64,000 nucleotides of DNA from Opitutaceae bacterium (GTDB lineage: Bacteria > Verrucomicrobiota > Verrucomicrobiia > Opitutales > Opitutaceae), in assembly GCA_014879845.1 (NCBI GenBank), contig JACSRI010000163.1, positions 1-64,000 of the forward strand, written 5' to 3'. Shown piece by piece: positions 8,837 to 24,677 of the stretch. The notes under the pieces were generated by a model. That model ran no database searches. It had not been told where the DNA came from and worked only from the letters and a program-made list of their open reading frames with translations. Every line of letters begins with the position of its first letter. Position 1 is the stretch's first letter. Both the position numbers and the translations under genes were made by a program.

Positions 8837-9040
8837 ATGAAGAACCCGTTCCGCGCCGTCCGCATTTTTACCTCCGAGATGATCGGAGAGCTCAAGAAAG
8901 CCACCTGGCCGACTTGGCTGGAACTTCGCGACTCGACGCTCGTCGTGATCGTCGCGGTCGTGATCCTGGGCATCTTCACCAGCATCGCGGACTTTTCTCT
9001 CATCCAGCTGGTCGCGCTCTTCACCTCCTGGGTGAGCTGA
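8837..9040 (+). CDS. secE: preprotein translocase subunit SecE
   Basis: A 67-residue single-pass SecE. The amphipathic cytoplasmic segment EMIGELKKATWPTWLELRDS is followed by one membrane helix (TLVVIVAVVILGIFTSIADF). It stabilises SecY in the translocon. The ATG at 8837 is chosen because it opens the conserved region; the ORF track frame extends upstream into tRNA-Trp. It sits before nusG as in most bacteria. Confidence 0.96.
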   Translation: MKNPFRAVRIFTSEMIGELKKATWPTWLELRDSTLVVIVAVVILGIFTSIADFSLIQLVALFTSWVS

Positions 9041-9057
9041 TCTCAACACGCCTCCGC

Positions 9058-9636
9058 ATGTCCACCCAGACCTCCACGCCTGCCGGTGCCCAGTGGTTCG
9101 CCGTGCACACCCTCTCCGGCAAGGAGAACAAGGTGAAGGAGTACATCGAGAAGTTTAAGCGCGTCGAAGAACTCGATGACTTCATCTTCGAGGTGCTCCT
9201 CCCGACCGAGGTCGTTTCGGAAGTGAAGCGCGGCAAGAAGACCAGCACGGTGCGCAAACTGATGCCCGGCTACGTCTTCGTGCAGATGAAGCTCTACGAC
9301 GACGAAAACAAGGTGCTGAACAAGCCCTGGTATTTCGTCAAGGAGACGACCGGCGTCATCGGCTTTGTCGGCGGCGACCGCCCCACGGCGCTGCGCGAAG
9401 CCGATATCCGCGAGATCCGCGAGCGTGTCGAGGCCGGCGCGGGCAAGGAAACCCCCAAGGTTCAGTACGACGTGGGTGAGGAGGTCAAGATCACCGACGG
9501 GCCGTTCCTCAACCTCACGGGCCGTATCGACGAGATCGACCCGATGCGCGGCAAGCTCAAGATCTCCGTCTCGATTTTCGGCCGCTTCACGCCGGTCGAA
9601 CTCGAATATTGGCAGGTCGAGCGCGCCACGAGCTAA
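9058..9636 (+). CDS. nusG: transcription termination/antitermination factor NusG
   Basis: 192 residues from ATG 9058, 17 bp after secE. The NGN domain contains QWFAVHTLSGKENKVKEYI and KLMPGYVFVQM. The C-terminal KOW domain has YDVGEEVKITDGPFLNLTG. NusG binds the RNA polymerase clamp and links it to Rho or the ribosome. The longer ORF in the track (from 8785) runs in another frame through secE and is not the gene start. Confidence 0.97.
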   Translation: MSTQTSTPAGAQWFAVHTLSGKENKVKEYIEKFKRVEELDDFIFEVLLPTEVVSEVKRGKKTSTVRKLMPGYVFVQMKLYDDENKVLNKPWYFVKETTGVIGFVGGDRPTALREADIREIRERVEAGAGKETPKVQYDVGEEVKITDGPFLNLTGRIDEIDPMRGKLKISVSIFGRFTPVELEYWQVERATS

Positions 9637-9720
9637 GTCCGCGCCCCTCCCCCGCGATCCTCCCATCCTCCAGGCGCCCGGCGCCACGATCTACACTCTC
9701 ACACTCAAACTCCTTTTCCC

Positions 9721-10146
9721 ATGGCCAAGAAAGTCACTGGCATCATTCGTCTTCAGCTCCCCGCTGGCGCCGCCAACCCGGCTCCTCCGGTCGGCCCCGC
9801 GCTCGGCGCCCACGGCGTCAACATCATGGGCTTCTGCAAGGAGTTCAACGCCAAGACCAAGGACCAGGCCGGCCTCATCCTGCCGGTGGTGATCACGGTC
9901 TACGCCGACAAGTCCTTCACGTTCATCCTCAAGTCGCCCCCGGCGTCGGTCCTTCTCAAGAAGGCCGCTAACATTGCCAAGGGGTCTGCGGTCCCGAACC
10001 GCGACAAGGTCGGCAAGGTCACGAAGAAGCAGCTTCTTGAGATCGCCAAGACCAAGGTCAAGGACCTGAACGCCCGCAGCGACGAGGCTGCGATTCGAAT
10101 CATCGCCGGCACGGCCCGTAACATGGGCGTCGACGTCGTCGACTAA
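9721..10146 (+). CDS. rplK: 50S ribosomal protein L11
   Basis: 141 residues, the normal length. The N-terminal domain has the conserved Pro-rich [17 protein letters not shown] with [12 protein letters not shown]; the C-terminal domain is the rRNA-binding part ([19 protein letters not shown]). It forms the GTPase-associated centre with L10/L12 and is first of the rplKAJL group, immediately ahead of rplA. Confidence 0.98.
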   Translation: MAKKVTGIIRLQLPAGAANPAPPVGPALGAHGVNIMGFCKEFNAKTKDQAGLILPVVITVYADKSFTFILKSPPASVLLKKAANIAKGSAVPNRDKVGKVTKKQLLEIAKTKVKDLNARSDEAAIRIIAGTARNMGVDVVD

Positions 10147-10208
10147 ACACCAACAACCCGCAGGAGTCCTCAGTCCGCTCGGACCAGACGTTTGTACTGC
10201 ATCGTACC

Positions 10209-10901
10209 ATGGAAAAACTGAGCAAGCGCTACAAGGCGGCGACCCAAGCTGTGGACCTGACCAAGGAATACTCGGTCCAGGACGCAGTGGCCGCCCTCTC
10301 CAAGTTCCCGAAGGCGAAGTTCGACGAGACCGTCGAGGTTTCCGTTCGCCTCGGCGTCGATCCCAAGATGGGCGACCAGATGGTCCGCGCGACCGTGGCC
10401 CTGCCCAACGGCAGCGGCAAGAAGGTCCGCGTCCTCGCATTCACCGAAGACGCTGCCGCGGCGCTTGCCGCTGGCGCGGAGTACGCCGGCCTCAAGGATT
10501 ACCTCGCCAAGATCAATGAAGGCTGGGTCGATTTCGACGTCGCCGTCGCGACCCCCGGTGCGATGAAGGAAGTGCGCGCCGTGGCCAAGGTCCTCGGACC
10601 GAAGGGCCTCATGCCGAACCCGAAGTCCGGCACCGTCTCCGACAACATCGCGCAGGCCATCAAGGAAGTGAAGGCCGGTCGCGTGGAGTTCAAGATGGAC
10701 AAGGCCGCCAATGTCGGCGTCGGCGTGGGCAAGCGCTCGTTCACCCAGGAGCAGCTCGTGGAGAACATCAACGCCCTGCTCGGCGCCCTCGGCAAGGCCA
10801 AGCCGGCCACCTTCAAGGGCAAGTATATCCACACCATGGTGCTGTCCTCGACCATGAGCCCCGGCGTGCGCATCGCCGCCGGTGAGTACTCGAAACTCTA
10901 A
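10209..10901 (+). CDS. rplA: 50S ribosomal protein L1
   Basis: 230 residues, the normal length. It carries the L1 signature around GPKGLMPNPKSGTVSDN, with flanking VDFDVAVATPGAMKEV. It builds the L1 stalk at the E site; in many bacteria L1 also represses its own rplKA mRNA. No L1 operator was confidently recognised here. Confidence 0.98.
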   Translation: MEKLSKRYKAATQAVDLTKEYSVQDAVAALSKFPKAKFDETVEVSVRLGVDPKMGDQMVRATVALPNGSGKKVRVLAFTEDAAAALAAGAEYAGLKDYLAKINEGWVDFDVAVATPGAMKEVRAVAKVLGPKGLMPNPKSGTVSDNIAQAIKEVKAGRVEFKMDKAANVGVGVGKRSFTQEQLVENINALLGALGKAKPATFKGKYIHTMVLSSTMSPGVRIAAGEYSKL

Positions 10902-10921
10902 TACACGAGGAGACACCAGAC

Positions 10922-11428
10922 ATGAGAACCGCCAAGCAATTCCTCGTCGACGAAGTCGAAAGCCACCTGCGCAAGTCCGACTACGTCTATCTTGCCAATT
11001 TCGACCGCATCACGGTCGAGGACGTGTCCAATCTGCGCAACCAGCTCGCCGCCGAGAAGGCCGAGTTTCACGTCGTCAAGAACAGCATCCTGCGCGTCGC
11101 CGCCAAGAAGCTGGAGTATCCCGACCTCGACAAGTGGCTTGCCGGGCCGACCGCGATCGTGGTCGGCGGCAAGAATGCCTCCGGCGTGGCCAAGGTCATC
11201 CGCGGCTTCTTCGAGAAGGCCAACAAGGGCGAGGTGAAGGTCGGCGTCGTCAACAAGCGCGCGTTCGGTCCGGATGAGGTCAAGGCCCTCTCCGAGCTCC
11301 CGTCGCTCGACGTCCTTCGCGCCCAGCTCCTGGGCCTGCTCAACACGCCCGCGCAGAAGGTGCTCTACGTCCTCAACGGCGTGCCCACCGGCCTGCTCAA
11401 CGTCCTCCAGGCCAAGTCCAAGGCCTGA
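10922..11428 (+). CDS. rplJ: 50S ribosomal protein L10
   Basis: 168 residues. The N-terminal rRNA-binding domain (ANFDRITVEDVSNLRNQL, VVKNSILRVAAKK) is followed by the C-terminal helix that holds the L7/L12 dimers (QAKSKA end). A GAGGAG sequence stands about 10 nt before the ATG, one of the clearer Shine-Dalgarno sites in the window. A GC hairpin lies between this gene and rplL. Confidence 0.97.
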   Translation: MRTAKQFLVDEVESHLRKSDYVYLANFDRITVEDVSNLRNQLAAEKAEFHVVKNSILRVAAKKLEYPDLDKWLAGPTAIVVGGKNASGVAKVIRGFFEKANKGEVKVGVVNKRAFGPDEVKALSELPSLDVLRAQLLGLLNTPAQKVLYVLNGVPTGLLNVLQAKSKA

Positions 11429-11442
11429 ACCTCCCTTTCGTC

Positions 11443-11460
11443 GGCCGGCGCGAGCCGGCC
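11443..11460 (+). promoter_or_regulatory. GNRA-capped hairpin between rplJ and rplL
   Basis: GGCCGGC-GCGA-GCCGGCC is a perfect 7-bp stem closed by a GCGA tetraloop, without a T run. It lies 14 bp after rplJ and about 100 bp before rplL. A second palindrome, CCCGCG-TC-CGCGGG (11507-11520), follows. They may tune rplL expression relative to rplJ, since more L12 is needed than L10 (inference). Confidence 0.45.
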
Positions 11461-11564
11461 TGCGGAAATCACCACCAAGTAGAAACCTCCAAAGAATCAG
11501 GCCCGTCCCGCGTCCGCGGGATTAAACGCTCCTGTCGGAGTACGAGCCGTTCAAGGAAACAGTC

Positions 11565-11951
11565 ATGTCCACCATCACGAAAGACCAAGTCATCGAGTGG
11601 CTCTCCAGCCAGTCGGTTCTCGAAATCGCCGGCCTCGTCAAGGACCTCGAAGCCAAGTGGGGCGTCTCCGCCGCCGCGCCTGTCGCGGTCGCCGCTGTCG
11701 CTGCTCCTGGTGCCGCCGCCGCTGCTCCCGTCGAAGAGAAGACGGAGTTCAACGTCGTCCTCGTCGACGCAGGTGCCAACAAGATCGGCGTCATCAAGGA
11801 AGTCCGTGCCATCACGGGCCTCGGCCTCAAGGAGGCCAAGGACCTCGTCGAGGGCGCGCCCAAGCCGGTCAAGGAAGGCGCTGCCAAGGCCGAGGCCGAG
11901 GAGATCAAGAAGAAGCTCGAGGCCGCTGGCGCCAAGGTCGAGCTCAAGTAA
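11565..11951 (+). CDS. rplL: 50S ribosomal protein L7/L12
   Basis: 128 residues. The N-terminal dimerisation domain ([20 protein letters not shown]) is followed by an Ala/Pro/Val-rich flexible hinge and the C-terminal factor-binding domain ([20 protein letters not shown]). It recruits translational GTPases to the ribosome. A strong hairpin follows before rpoB. Confidence 0.98.
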   Translation: MSTITKDQVIEWLSSQSVLEIAGLVKDLEAKWGVSAAAPVAVAAVAAPGAAAAAPVEEKTEFNVVLVDAGANKIGVIKEVRAITGLGLKEAKDLVEGAPKPVKEGAAKAEAEEIKKKLEAAGAKVELK

Positions 11952-11990
11952 AGTTGCCGCATCCGCGCACTTACATCCCTCGTTTTTCGA

Positions 11991-12020
11991 GACAGGCCCG
12001 GGTTTTCCGGGCCTGTCTTT
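11991..12020 (+). terminator. attenuator/terminator between rplL and rpoB
   Basis: GACAGGCCCGG-GTTTT-CCGGGCCTGTC is a perfect 11-bp stem followed by TTTCCCGTTT. Its position matches the partial terminator known between rplL and rpoB in other bacteria, where it sets the ratio of ribosomal protein to RNA polymerase synthesis. Confidence 0.75.
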
Positions 12021-12117
12021 CCCGTTTCTGATTCCCGGGCGCCGTTTCAGGTAAAACGGCGAGTCCCGGCTGTTTGTTTTTCACCAACCGCCGCATCCGC
12101 ATCCACTCGGAGTTCCC

Positions 12118-15897
<3,780 letters not shown>

Positions 15898-15925
15898 CAC
15901 TTAACAGCACGCGTTCCCGAAATAT

Positions 15926-20050
<4,125 letters not shown>

Positions 20051-20083
20051 TCGGCGTCGCGAGCGCACGCTTGGCATCGTTCC

Positions 20084-20121
20084 GAGGCCGTTCCCTTCGC
20101 GGGGAGCGGCCTCGTGCTTTT
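20084..20121 (+). terminator. intrinsic terminator after rpoC
   Basis: GAGGCCGTTCCC pairs with GGGGAGCGGCCTC around a TTCGC-type loop, followed by GTGCTTTT. It lies 33 bp after the rpoC stop and ends the long tuf-rpoC stretch before the PadR cassette. Confidence 0.7.
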
Positions 20122-20152
20122 GTCGGATACGCAGGTGAGCCAGCCTTGACTT

Positions 20153-20179
20153 CAGCTACTATGTGATACAAGGTAGCTG
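20153..20179 (+). promoter_or_regulatory. candidate PadR operator/promoter
   Basis: CAGCTAC and GTAGCTG form 7-bp inverted arms around the AT-rich core TATGTGATACAAG, directly before the padR GTG. A TTGACT lies just upstream (20146-20151), but no -10 at standard spacing is evident. Autoregulatory PadR sites usually sit in this position, so an autorepression operator is inferred. Confidence 0.5.
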
Positions 20180-20180
20180 C

Positions 20181-20531
20181 GTGTCCGATGTAGCACGGGA
20201 GCATCTCGAGAGCTGGGCGGTGCAGGTCCGCAAGGGCGTCCTGGAACTGGCCGTGCTCAACACGCTGCTCGAGGGCGAGCGCTACGGTTACGAACTGGTC
20301 AAGGCGCTCGCCGCTGTGCCCGCGCTCAGCGTCTCGGAGGGCACACTCTATCCGATTCTCTCACGCCTTCGCCTGCAGGGACTGGTCCGGACCCGGCTCG
20401 AGGAAAGTCCCGAAGGCCCGGCGCGCAAATACTACGCCCTGACCCCGGCGGGCCGCGATGCCGCCCGCGAGATGCAGGAGCGGCTCGACCACCTGGCGGT
20501 GGCCTGCCGCCACCTGCGACATTCCCCATGA
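20181..20531 (+). CDS. PadR family transcriptional regulator
   Basis: 116 residues from GTG 20181, chosen because AAGG lies 7 nt upstream; an in-frame GTG at 20163 would put the start inside the palindrome. The winged-helix PadR domain is clear: VLELAVLNTLLEGERYGYEL, then LSVSEGTLYPILSRLRLQGL and the wing RKYYALTPAGR. This is the short PadR-s2 type. Its stop overlaps the start of the HAAS/VIT gene (ATGA). PadR coupled to a HAAS-domain membrane protein is a recurrent signalling pair in which the membrane protein is thought to control the repressor. Confidence 0.93.
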   Translation: MSDVAREHLESWAVQVRKGVLELAVLNTLLEGERYGYELVKALAAVPALSVSEGTLYPILSRLRLQGLVRTRLEESPEGPARKYYALTPAGRDAAREMQERLDHLAVACRHLRHSP

Positions 20532-23152
20532 AAAACTGGACCCCGGCCGCCCGCGACGAACTCGAATCCCGGCTCGCCGAGCACCACGCCCGCCTTGTCG
20601 GCACAGGCGTCGATGCCGACGAGGTGGTGTCCGACCTGCGCCGTCACCTGGAGATCGAATTCGCCGGCAAACCGCCTCCGGCTGCCGGAGACGTGCGGGC
20701 GGCCCTGCGCGCCCTCGTGGGAGCGGCCACAGATCATCAGGGTGATGCGCCCACGCCGGAGGCGCCGGCCGTCGGCCGCGATCCTGGGGTGCCCAGGCTG
20801 CGTTATCGCCCTGCGTTGTGGATCTTTTTGGTGGCCCTGCCTCTCGTCACTCTGGCCTTCGAGTGGGTCACCGAACTGTGTGCGACGGAGTTCTTCGATC
20901 CGCTGCGCGGATGGGTGCAGATCGTCGCCGTTGCGGCCGTCCCCGCGCTCTTTGCCGGCGTTCTCCTTTTCCACGGGCGGCTCGGACGAACGAGCTCCGG
21001 GTTGTATCGCCTGCGTGTGGCCGTCGCGGTCGCGGTGGGCGTGTGCCTGTTCTATGCGTTCCAGTTCGTCGTGCTCACTCCGTTTGCCGTCGTCGGCACG
21101 ATCTACCTGGGGATCGGACTGCTGCCGCTCTCGCCGTTGATCGGCGTGCTGCTCGGACTAGGCGTGTTCAGTCAGCTATCGCGTCAGGCACGGCGAGATG
21201 GTGCGGCAAAGGCCCGGCGGGCATGGCCGTGGATATTCGCGGGTGCGGGTGCCTTGGTGCTGGCCGACCTCAGCCCGACCTGCGCTTCGCTCGGGATGCG
21301 CTGGTATGCGAGTCACGATCCGGCCACGCAGGCCCGCGGCCTGACGCTGCTGCGTAGCGTGTGGGTCGACACCGAGGACATCGAACAATCCTGGCGGGCG
21401 GCCGGTCCCATGACCGGAACCAACGTCGTGCTCAACCTGCTCACCGGGCAAAGCGGCCGGATCTTTGGCTTGGACTTCGAGCGGGCTAGATTCGCGGCCA
21501 CAGGGGCGGCACGCGACCTTGCCGACCCTGACTTGTGGCGCCGATCACGCGGTCGAGGTCGGGCAGGAGACGGTCGCTGGAGCGTGCTGGGCAACCTCGC
21601 CCTGGATGGCAGTCGCTTGGACGGAACGATCGATCCGGACCTGCTCTACGGCTACGTCGAATGGACGATGACCCTGCGCAATTCCGAGTCGTGGCCGCTC
21701 GAAGGGCGCGCCACGCTGCAGCTTCCACCGGGCGGCGTGGTTTCGCGTGTCACGCTCTGGATCGCCGGCGAGGAACGTGAGGCCGCATTCGCCGGACGTG
21801 CGGCCGCGACCCAGGCCTATGAGTCGGTCGCGATCGTGCAGCGTCGCGATCCGATCCTCGTGACCACGGCCGGTCCGGATCGCGCGCGGTTGCGCTGCTT
21901 TCCGGTCCCGGCCTCGGGAGAGATGAAGTTCCGGCTTGGCATCACCTTCCCGCTGCGACCCACGCCCGACGGAGCCGCCGCGGAGGTGTGCCTGCCGTCG
22001 GTCATCGAGTCGAACTTCATGATCCCGGGCGCGCTGCAGCACTCCCTTTGGGTGAGCCGTGCCGGCACCGACGGAGTGCGTGTCGAAGATGCGGATACAC
22101 GATCGCTGCGTGGGCCTGTCGGGCGCGATGCGCTCAGGGCGCTGTTCGTGCGCGTGAGCCGGGACGCCTCCGTCGGGCGCGTCGTCGCGCGGGGCGTCGA
22201 TGATACTGCGGTCATCGTGCAGCAGCTGGGCCGGGCGAAGGTGCCAGGACGGCGCCTGATGATCGTCGTCGATGGCAATCCGCGGGTGCTGCGCGGCTGT
22301 GGGACGGCGTTGGCGCAGTGTGTCGCGGGAGTGGGCCCGGTGGATACCGCCCTCTGGTGCGCGCTCGACCGTCCGGTTCACCGCGACTTCCCGGGTCCGG
22401 AGGCGGCACGGGCCTGGCTCACTGAGGGCGTTGACGCGGGGGAGATGTCCGATGCGAACGGCGGCACGGTCGCGATCCCGCGGCGCGGGGGCTTTGATAA
22501 CGGCCCGGCTCTGGTCGCGGCTCTGACCGAATGCGCCGGCTCGGAGGGTGGGGGCGTGGTCATCTGGGTTCACGGCCCACAGGTCGGAAGCGCGGGCTCG
22601 GCCGAGGCAGTGCGCCAGGTCCTGGAGCGGACGCAGGGGCGCGCGCGCCTGGTAACCGTCTGTGCCGTCCCGGGAAGGAATGACCTGTTGGATGCACTGG
22701 ACGGGAGACCGGAGGTCCGCGGAGCCGGGGCGCTCGAGGCGGGCGCCCTGCGCCAAGCCATCCTGCGGCAGGCTGGGGATGCGGCCGTCGACGTGACCCG
22801 CCACGTAGAGATGGCCTCATCGGTGGCGACCGGAGCGACGGTCGCGCCGACGCGGCATCTCGCGCGACTCTGGGCCGCGGAGGAGGCGGCGCGCCTGATG
22901 GCCCGAGGACCCGCGCGCCAAGCCGAAGCTGTGGCACTTGCGGTCAAGCACCAGGTCGTGACCCCCGTGTCGGGCGCAGTCGTGCTCGAGACTCAGCAGC
23001 AGTATGACGCGCATGGCCTCAGCCCGGTCGATCCGGCGTCGGTCCCCTCGGTGCCGGAGAGGGCTTCGATCCTCGTCGTGTTTCTGGCGGGAGGGGCGAT
23101 CACCGCGGCGGCCGTGATCCGGCGACGAGTGTGTCGACGAGCGACGTCATGA
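20528..23152 (+). CDS. HAAS- and VIT-domain membrane protein with PEP-CTERM-like tail
   Basis: 874 residues. Residues 1-80 resemble a HAAS domain (WTPAARDELESRLAEHHARL), the usual partner of PadR. About five membrane helices follow (about 97-250). A VIT domain spans about 370-500 (ATLQLPPGGVVSRVTLWIAG, then AATQAYESVAIVQRRDPIL). A von Willebrand A-like part (RRLMIVVDGNPR, about 574) lacks a clear MIDAS DxSxS. The family-typical end domain has LARLWAAEEAARL and HQVVTPVSGAVVLETQQQY. The tail is VPSVPE, a hydrophobic helix and RRRVCRR, like a variant exosortase sorting signal. It resembles MSEP-CTERM/XrtN-associated VIT proteins, from memory of those families. No exosortase lies in the window. 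Function unknown. Confidence 0.75.
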   Translation: MKNWTPAARDELESRLAEHHARLVGTGVDADEVVSDLRRHLEIEFAGKPPPAAGDVRAALRALVGAATDHQGDAPTPEAPAVGRDPGVPRLRYRPALWIFLVALPLVTLAFEWVTELCATEFFDPLRGWVQIVAVAAVPALFAGVLLFHGRLGRTSSGLYRLRVAVAVAVGVCLFYAFQFVVLTPFAVVGTIYLGIGLLPLSPLIGVLLGLGVFSQLSRQARRDGAAKARRAWPWIFAGAGALVLADLSPTCASLGMRWYASHDPATQARGLTLLRSVWVDTEDIEQSWRAAGPMTGTNVVLNLLTGQSGRIFGLDFERARFAATGAARDLADPDLWRRSRGRGRAGDGRWSVLGNLALDGSRLDGTIDPDLLYGYVEWTMTLRNSESWPLEGRATLQLPPGGVVSRVTLWIAGEEREAAFAGRAAATQAYESVAIVQRRDPILVTTAGPDRARLRCFPVPASGEMKFRLGITFPLRPTPDGAAAEVCLPSVIESNFMIPGALQHSLWVSRAGTDGVRVEDADTRSLRGPVGRDALRALFVRVSRDASVGRVVARGVDDTAVIVQQLGRAKVPGRRLMIVVDGNPRVLRGCGTALAQCVAGVGPVDTALWCALDRPVHRDFPGPEAARAWLTEGVDAGEMSDANGGTVAIPRRGGFDNGPALVAALTECAGSEGGGVVIWVHGPQVGSAGSAEAVRQVLERTQGRARLVTVCAVPGRNDLLDALDGRPEVRGAGALEAGALRQAILRQAGDAAVDVTRHVEMASSVATGATVAPTRHLARLWAAEEAARLMARGPARQAEAVALAVKHQVVTPVSGAVVLETQQQYDAHGLSPVDPASVPSVPERASILVVFLAGGAITAAAVIRRRVCRRATS

Positions 23153-23520
23153 AGGCGCGCCTCGCACTTGCCTGCTTGGCCGGCCTCCCGCTCGTGGCGT
23201 TCGTGGCAGTGGTGGGTTTGGCGTATTACGCGTGGTCCGTCGTAGGACACTGGCCTGTCTACGCCCACCCGGACCCGAAGGATCTTCCGAATTCCGCATG
23301 GCGTCCGATCTTGCCCTGGATTGTCGCGGGAGCCGTCGCATCGGTCGTGCTCTATCCGCCGCTTGCCGCGGTCTCGCTCGCTCGCGCGAAGCTCCCGGCG
23401 CGGGTTTGGCTGCGAGAGCACGGTATGGGGCTCACGGTGTTCTGCTTGGGAGTCGGACTCTGGGCGATTGAGACGAGCGTGCGTGGGGAGAGGGGACTTC
23501 TGTCCTGGTTGCTCGACTGA
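23149..23520 (+). CDS. small hypothetical membrane protein
   Basis: 123 residues from the ATG overlapping the upstream stop (ATGA). Three hydrophobic segments are visible: [40 protein letters not shown] and [17 protein letters not shown]. No known domain is recognised. Translational coupling to the VIT gene suggests it belongs to the same PadR-controlled membrane module. Confidence 0.7.
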   Translation: MKARLALACLAGLPLVAFVAVVGLAYYAWSVVGHWPVYAHPDPKDLPNSAWRPILPWIVAGAVASVVLYPPLAAVSLARAKLPARVWLREHGMGLTVFCLGVGLWAIETSVRGERGLLSWLLD

Positions 23521-23749
23521 CTTCTGGGCGCCGCGCAGCGGGGATTCTGGAAAGCTGGGGCGGAAATCTCTCGTCGGCACGAGATCGTGCTTGTCATCGC
23601 TTCCACGGGGGGCCTTTTTCGACAGTTTCGTCGGATCGCGTCTGCACCGAACCGAGCAGCTCCGGGGTCCGGCCCCCACACCATATCGCCTGCTACGCTC
23701 CCGCCCGCCCGGGGTGCGTGAGATTTTTCAGGACGTTTCGAAAAATCTC

Positions 23750-23777
23750 TTGCCCGGTCGGACTCGGGTGCTACCGT
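23750..23777 (+). promoter_or_regulatory. candidate promoter of the str operon
   Basis: TTGCCC and TACCGT are spaced 16 nt apart and preceded by AT-rich tracts (ATTTTTC, AAAAATC), 30 bp before rpsL. The rest of the 286-bp gap after the PadR cassette (23521-23806) shows no gene. The GGGGGGCCTTTTT stretch near 23607-23619 might end the upstream transcript. Confidence 0.4.
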
Positions 23778-23806
23778 CCAAACCTTTTTCCACTTTTCAC
23801 CAGACC

Positions 23807-24187
23807 ATGCCCACCATCAACCAGCTCGTCCGCAAGGGCCGCCGCGCCGTCCGGGCCAAGTCCAAGTCCCCGGCGCTCGCTAGCAATCCGTTCCGCCGCG
23901 GCGTTTGTGTGCAGGTGATGACCCGCACGCCGAAGAAGCCGAATTCGGCTATCCGCAAGGTCGCCAAGGTGCGCCTGACCAACGGCAGCGAGGTGATTTC
24001 CTACATCCCCGACGAAGGTCACAACCTTCAGGAGCACTCGATCGTGCTCGTGCGTGGTGGTCGCGTGAAGGACCTCCCCGGTGTTCGTTACCACATCGTC
24101 CGCGGTACCCTCGACGCCCTCGGCGTGGAGAAGCGCCGCCGCAGTCGCTCCAAGTACGGAGTCAAGCGTCCGAAAGCCGCCAAGTAA
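23807..24187 (+). CDS. rpsL: 30S ribosomal protein S12
   Basis: 126 residues. Decoding-centre motifs [20 protein letters not shown] and [17 protein letters not shown] are intact, including the lysines where streptomycin-resistance changes arise, so this allele looks wild type. The start ATG 23807 gives the normal [13 protein letters not shown]-terminus; the track ORF extends upstream only because the frame is open. First gene of rpsL-rpsG-fusA-rpsJ. Confidence 0.98.
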   Translation: MPTINQLVRKGRRAVRAKSKSPALASNPFRRGVCVQVMTRTPKKPNSAIRKVAKVRLTNGSEVISYIPDEGHNLQEHSIVLVRGGRVKDLPGVRYHIVRGTLDALGVEKRRRSRSKYGVKRPKAAK

Positions 24188-24199
24188 TTCGCCCAAGCC

Positions 24200-24673
24200 A
24201 TGTCACGTCGCCACAGAGCCACCAAGCGCGAGCGTCTGCCGGATGTCCGGCACAACAGCACCCTGGTCGCGCACCTCGTCAATGCCGTCATGAACAGCGG
24301 CAAACGCACCACGGCCCAGCGCATCGTCTACGGTGCGTTTGAGAAGGTCTCCGAGAAGCTCGAAAAGGGCGATCCGGTCGACATCCTCCTCGGCGCGCTC
24401 GAGAATGTCCGCCCGAAGCTCGAGGTGAAGAGTCGCCGCGTTGGTGGCGCCACCTATCAGGTGCCGGTCGAAATTCCGTTCGAACGCCAGGAGAGCCTCG
24501 CACTTCGTTGGATCCTCGACGCCGCTGGCTCACGCAAGGGCACGCCCATGCGCGAGGCTCTCGCGGCCGAGATCGTCGACGCTTACAACAACACGGGCAC
24601 GGTCGTGAAGAAGAAGGACGACGTGCACAAGATGGCCCAGGCGAACCGCGCCTTTGCTCACCTCCGCTGGTAA
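24200..24673 (+). CDS. rpsG: 30S ribosomal protein S7
   Basis: 157 residues, normal length. It contains the S7 core [20 protein letters not shown] and [12 protein letters not shown], and it ends with [12 protein letters not shown]. It nucleates 30S head assembly on 16S rRNA and is a translational repressor of the str operon in E. coli. Twelve bp separate it from rpsL. Confidence 0.98.
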   Translation: MSRRHRATKRERLPDVRHNSTLVAHLVNAVMNSGKRTTAQRIVYGAFEKVSEKLEKGDPVDILLGALENVRPKLEVKSRRVGGATYQVPVEIPFERQESLALRWILDAAGSRKGTPMREALAAEIVDAYNNTGTVVKKKDDVHKMAQANRAFAHLRW

Positions 24674-24677
24674 GCCG

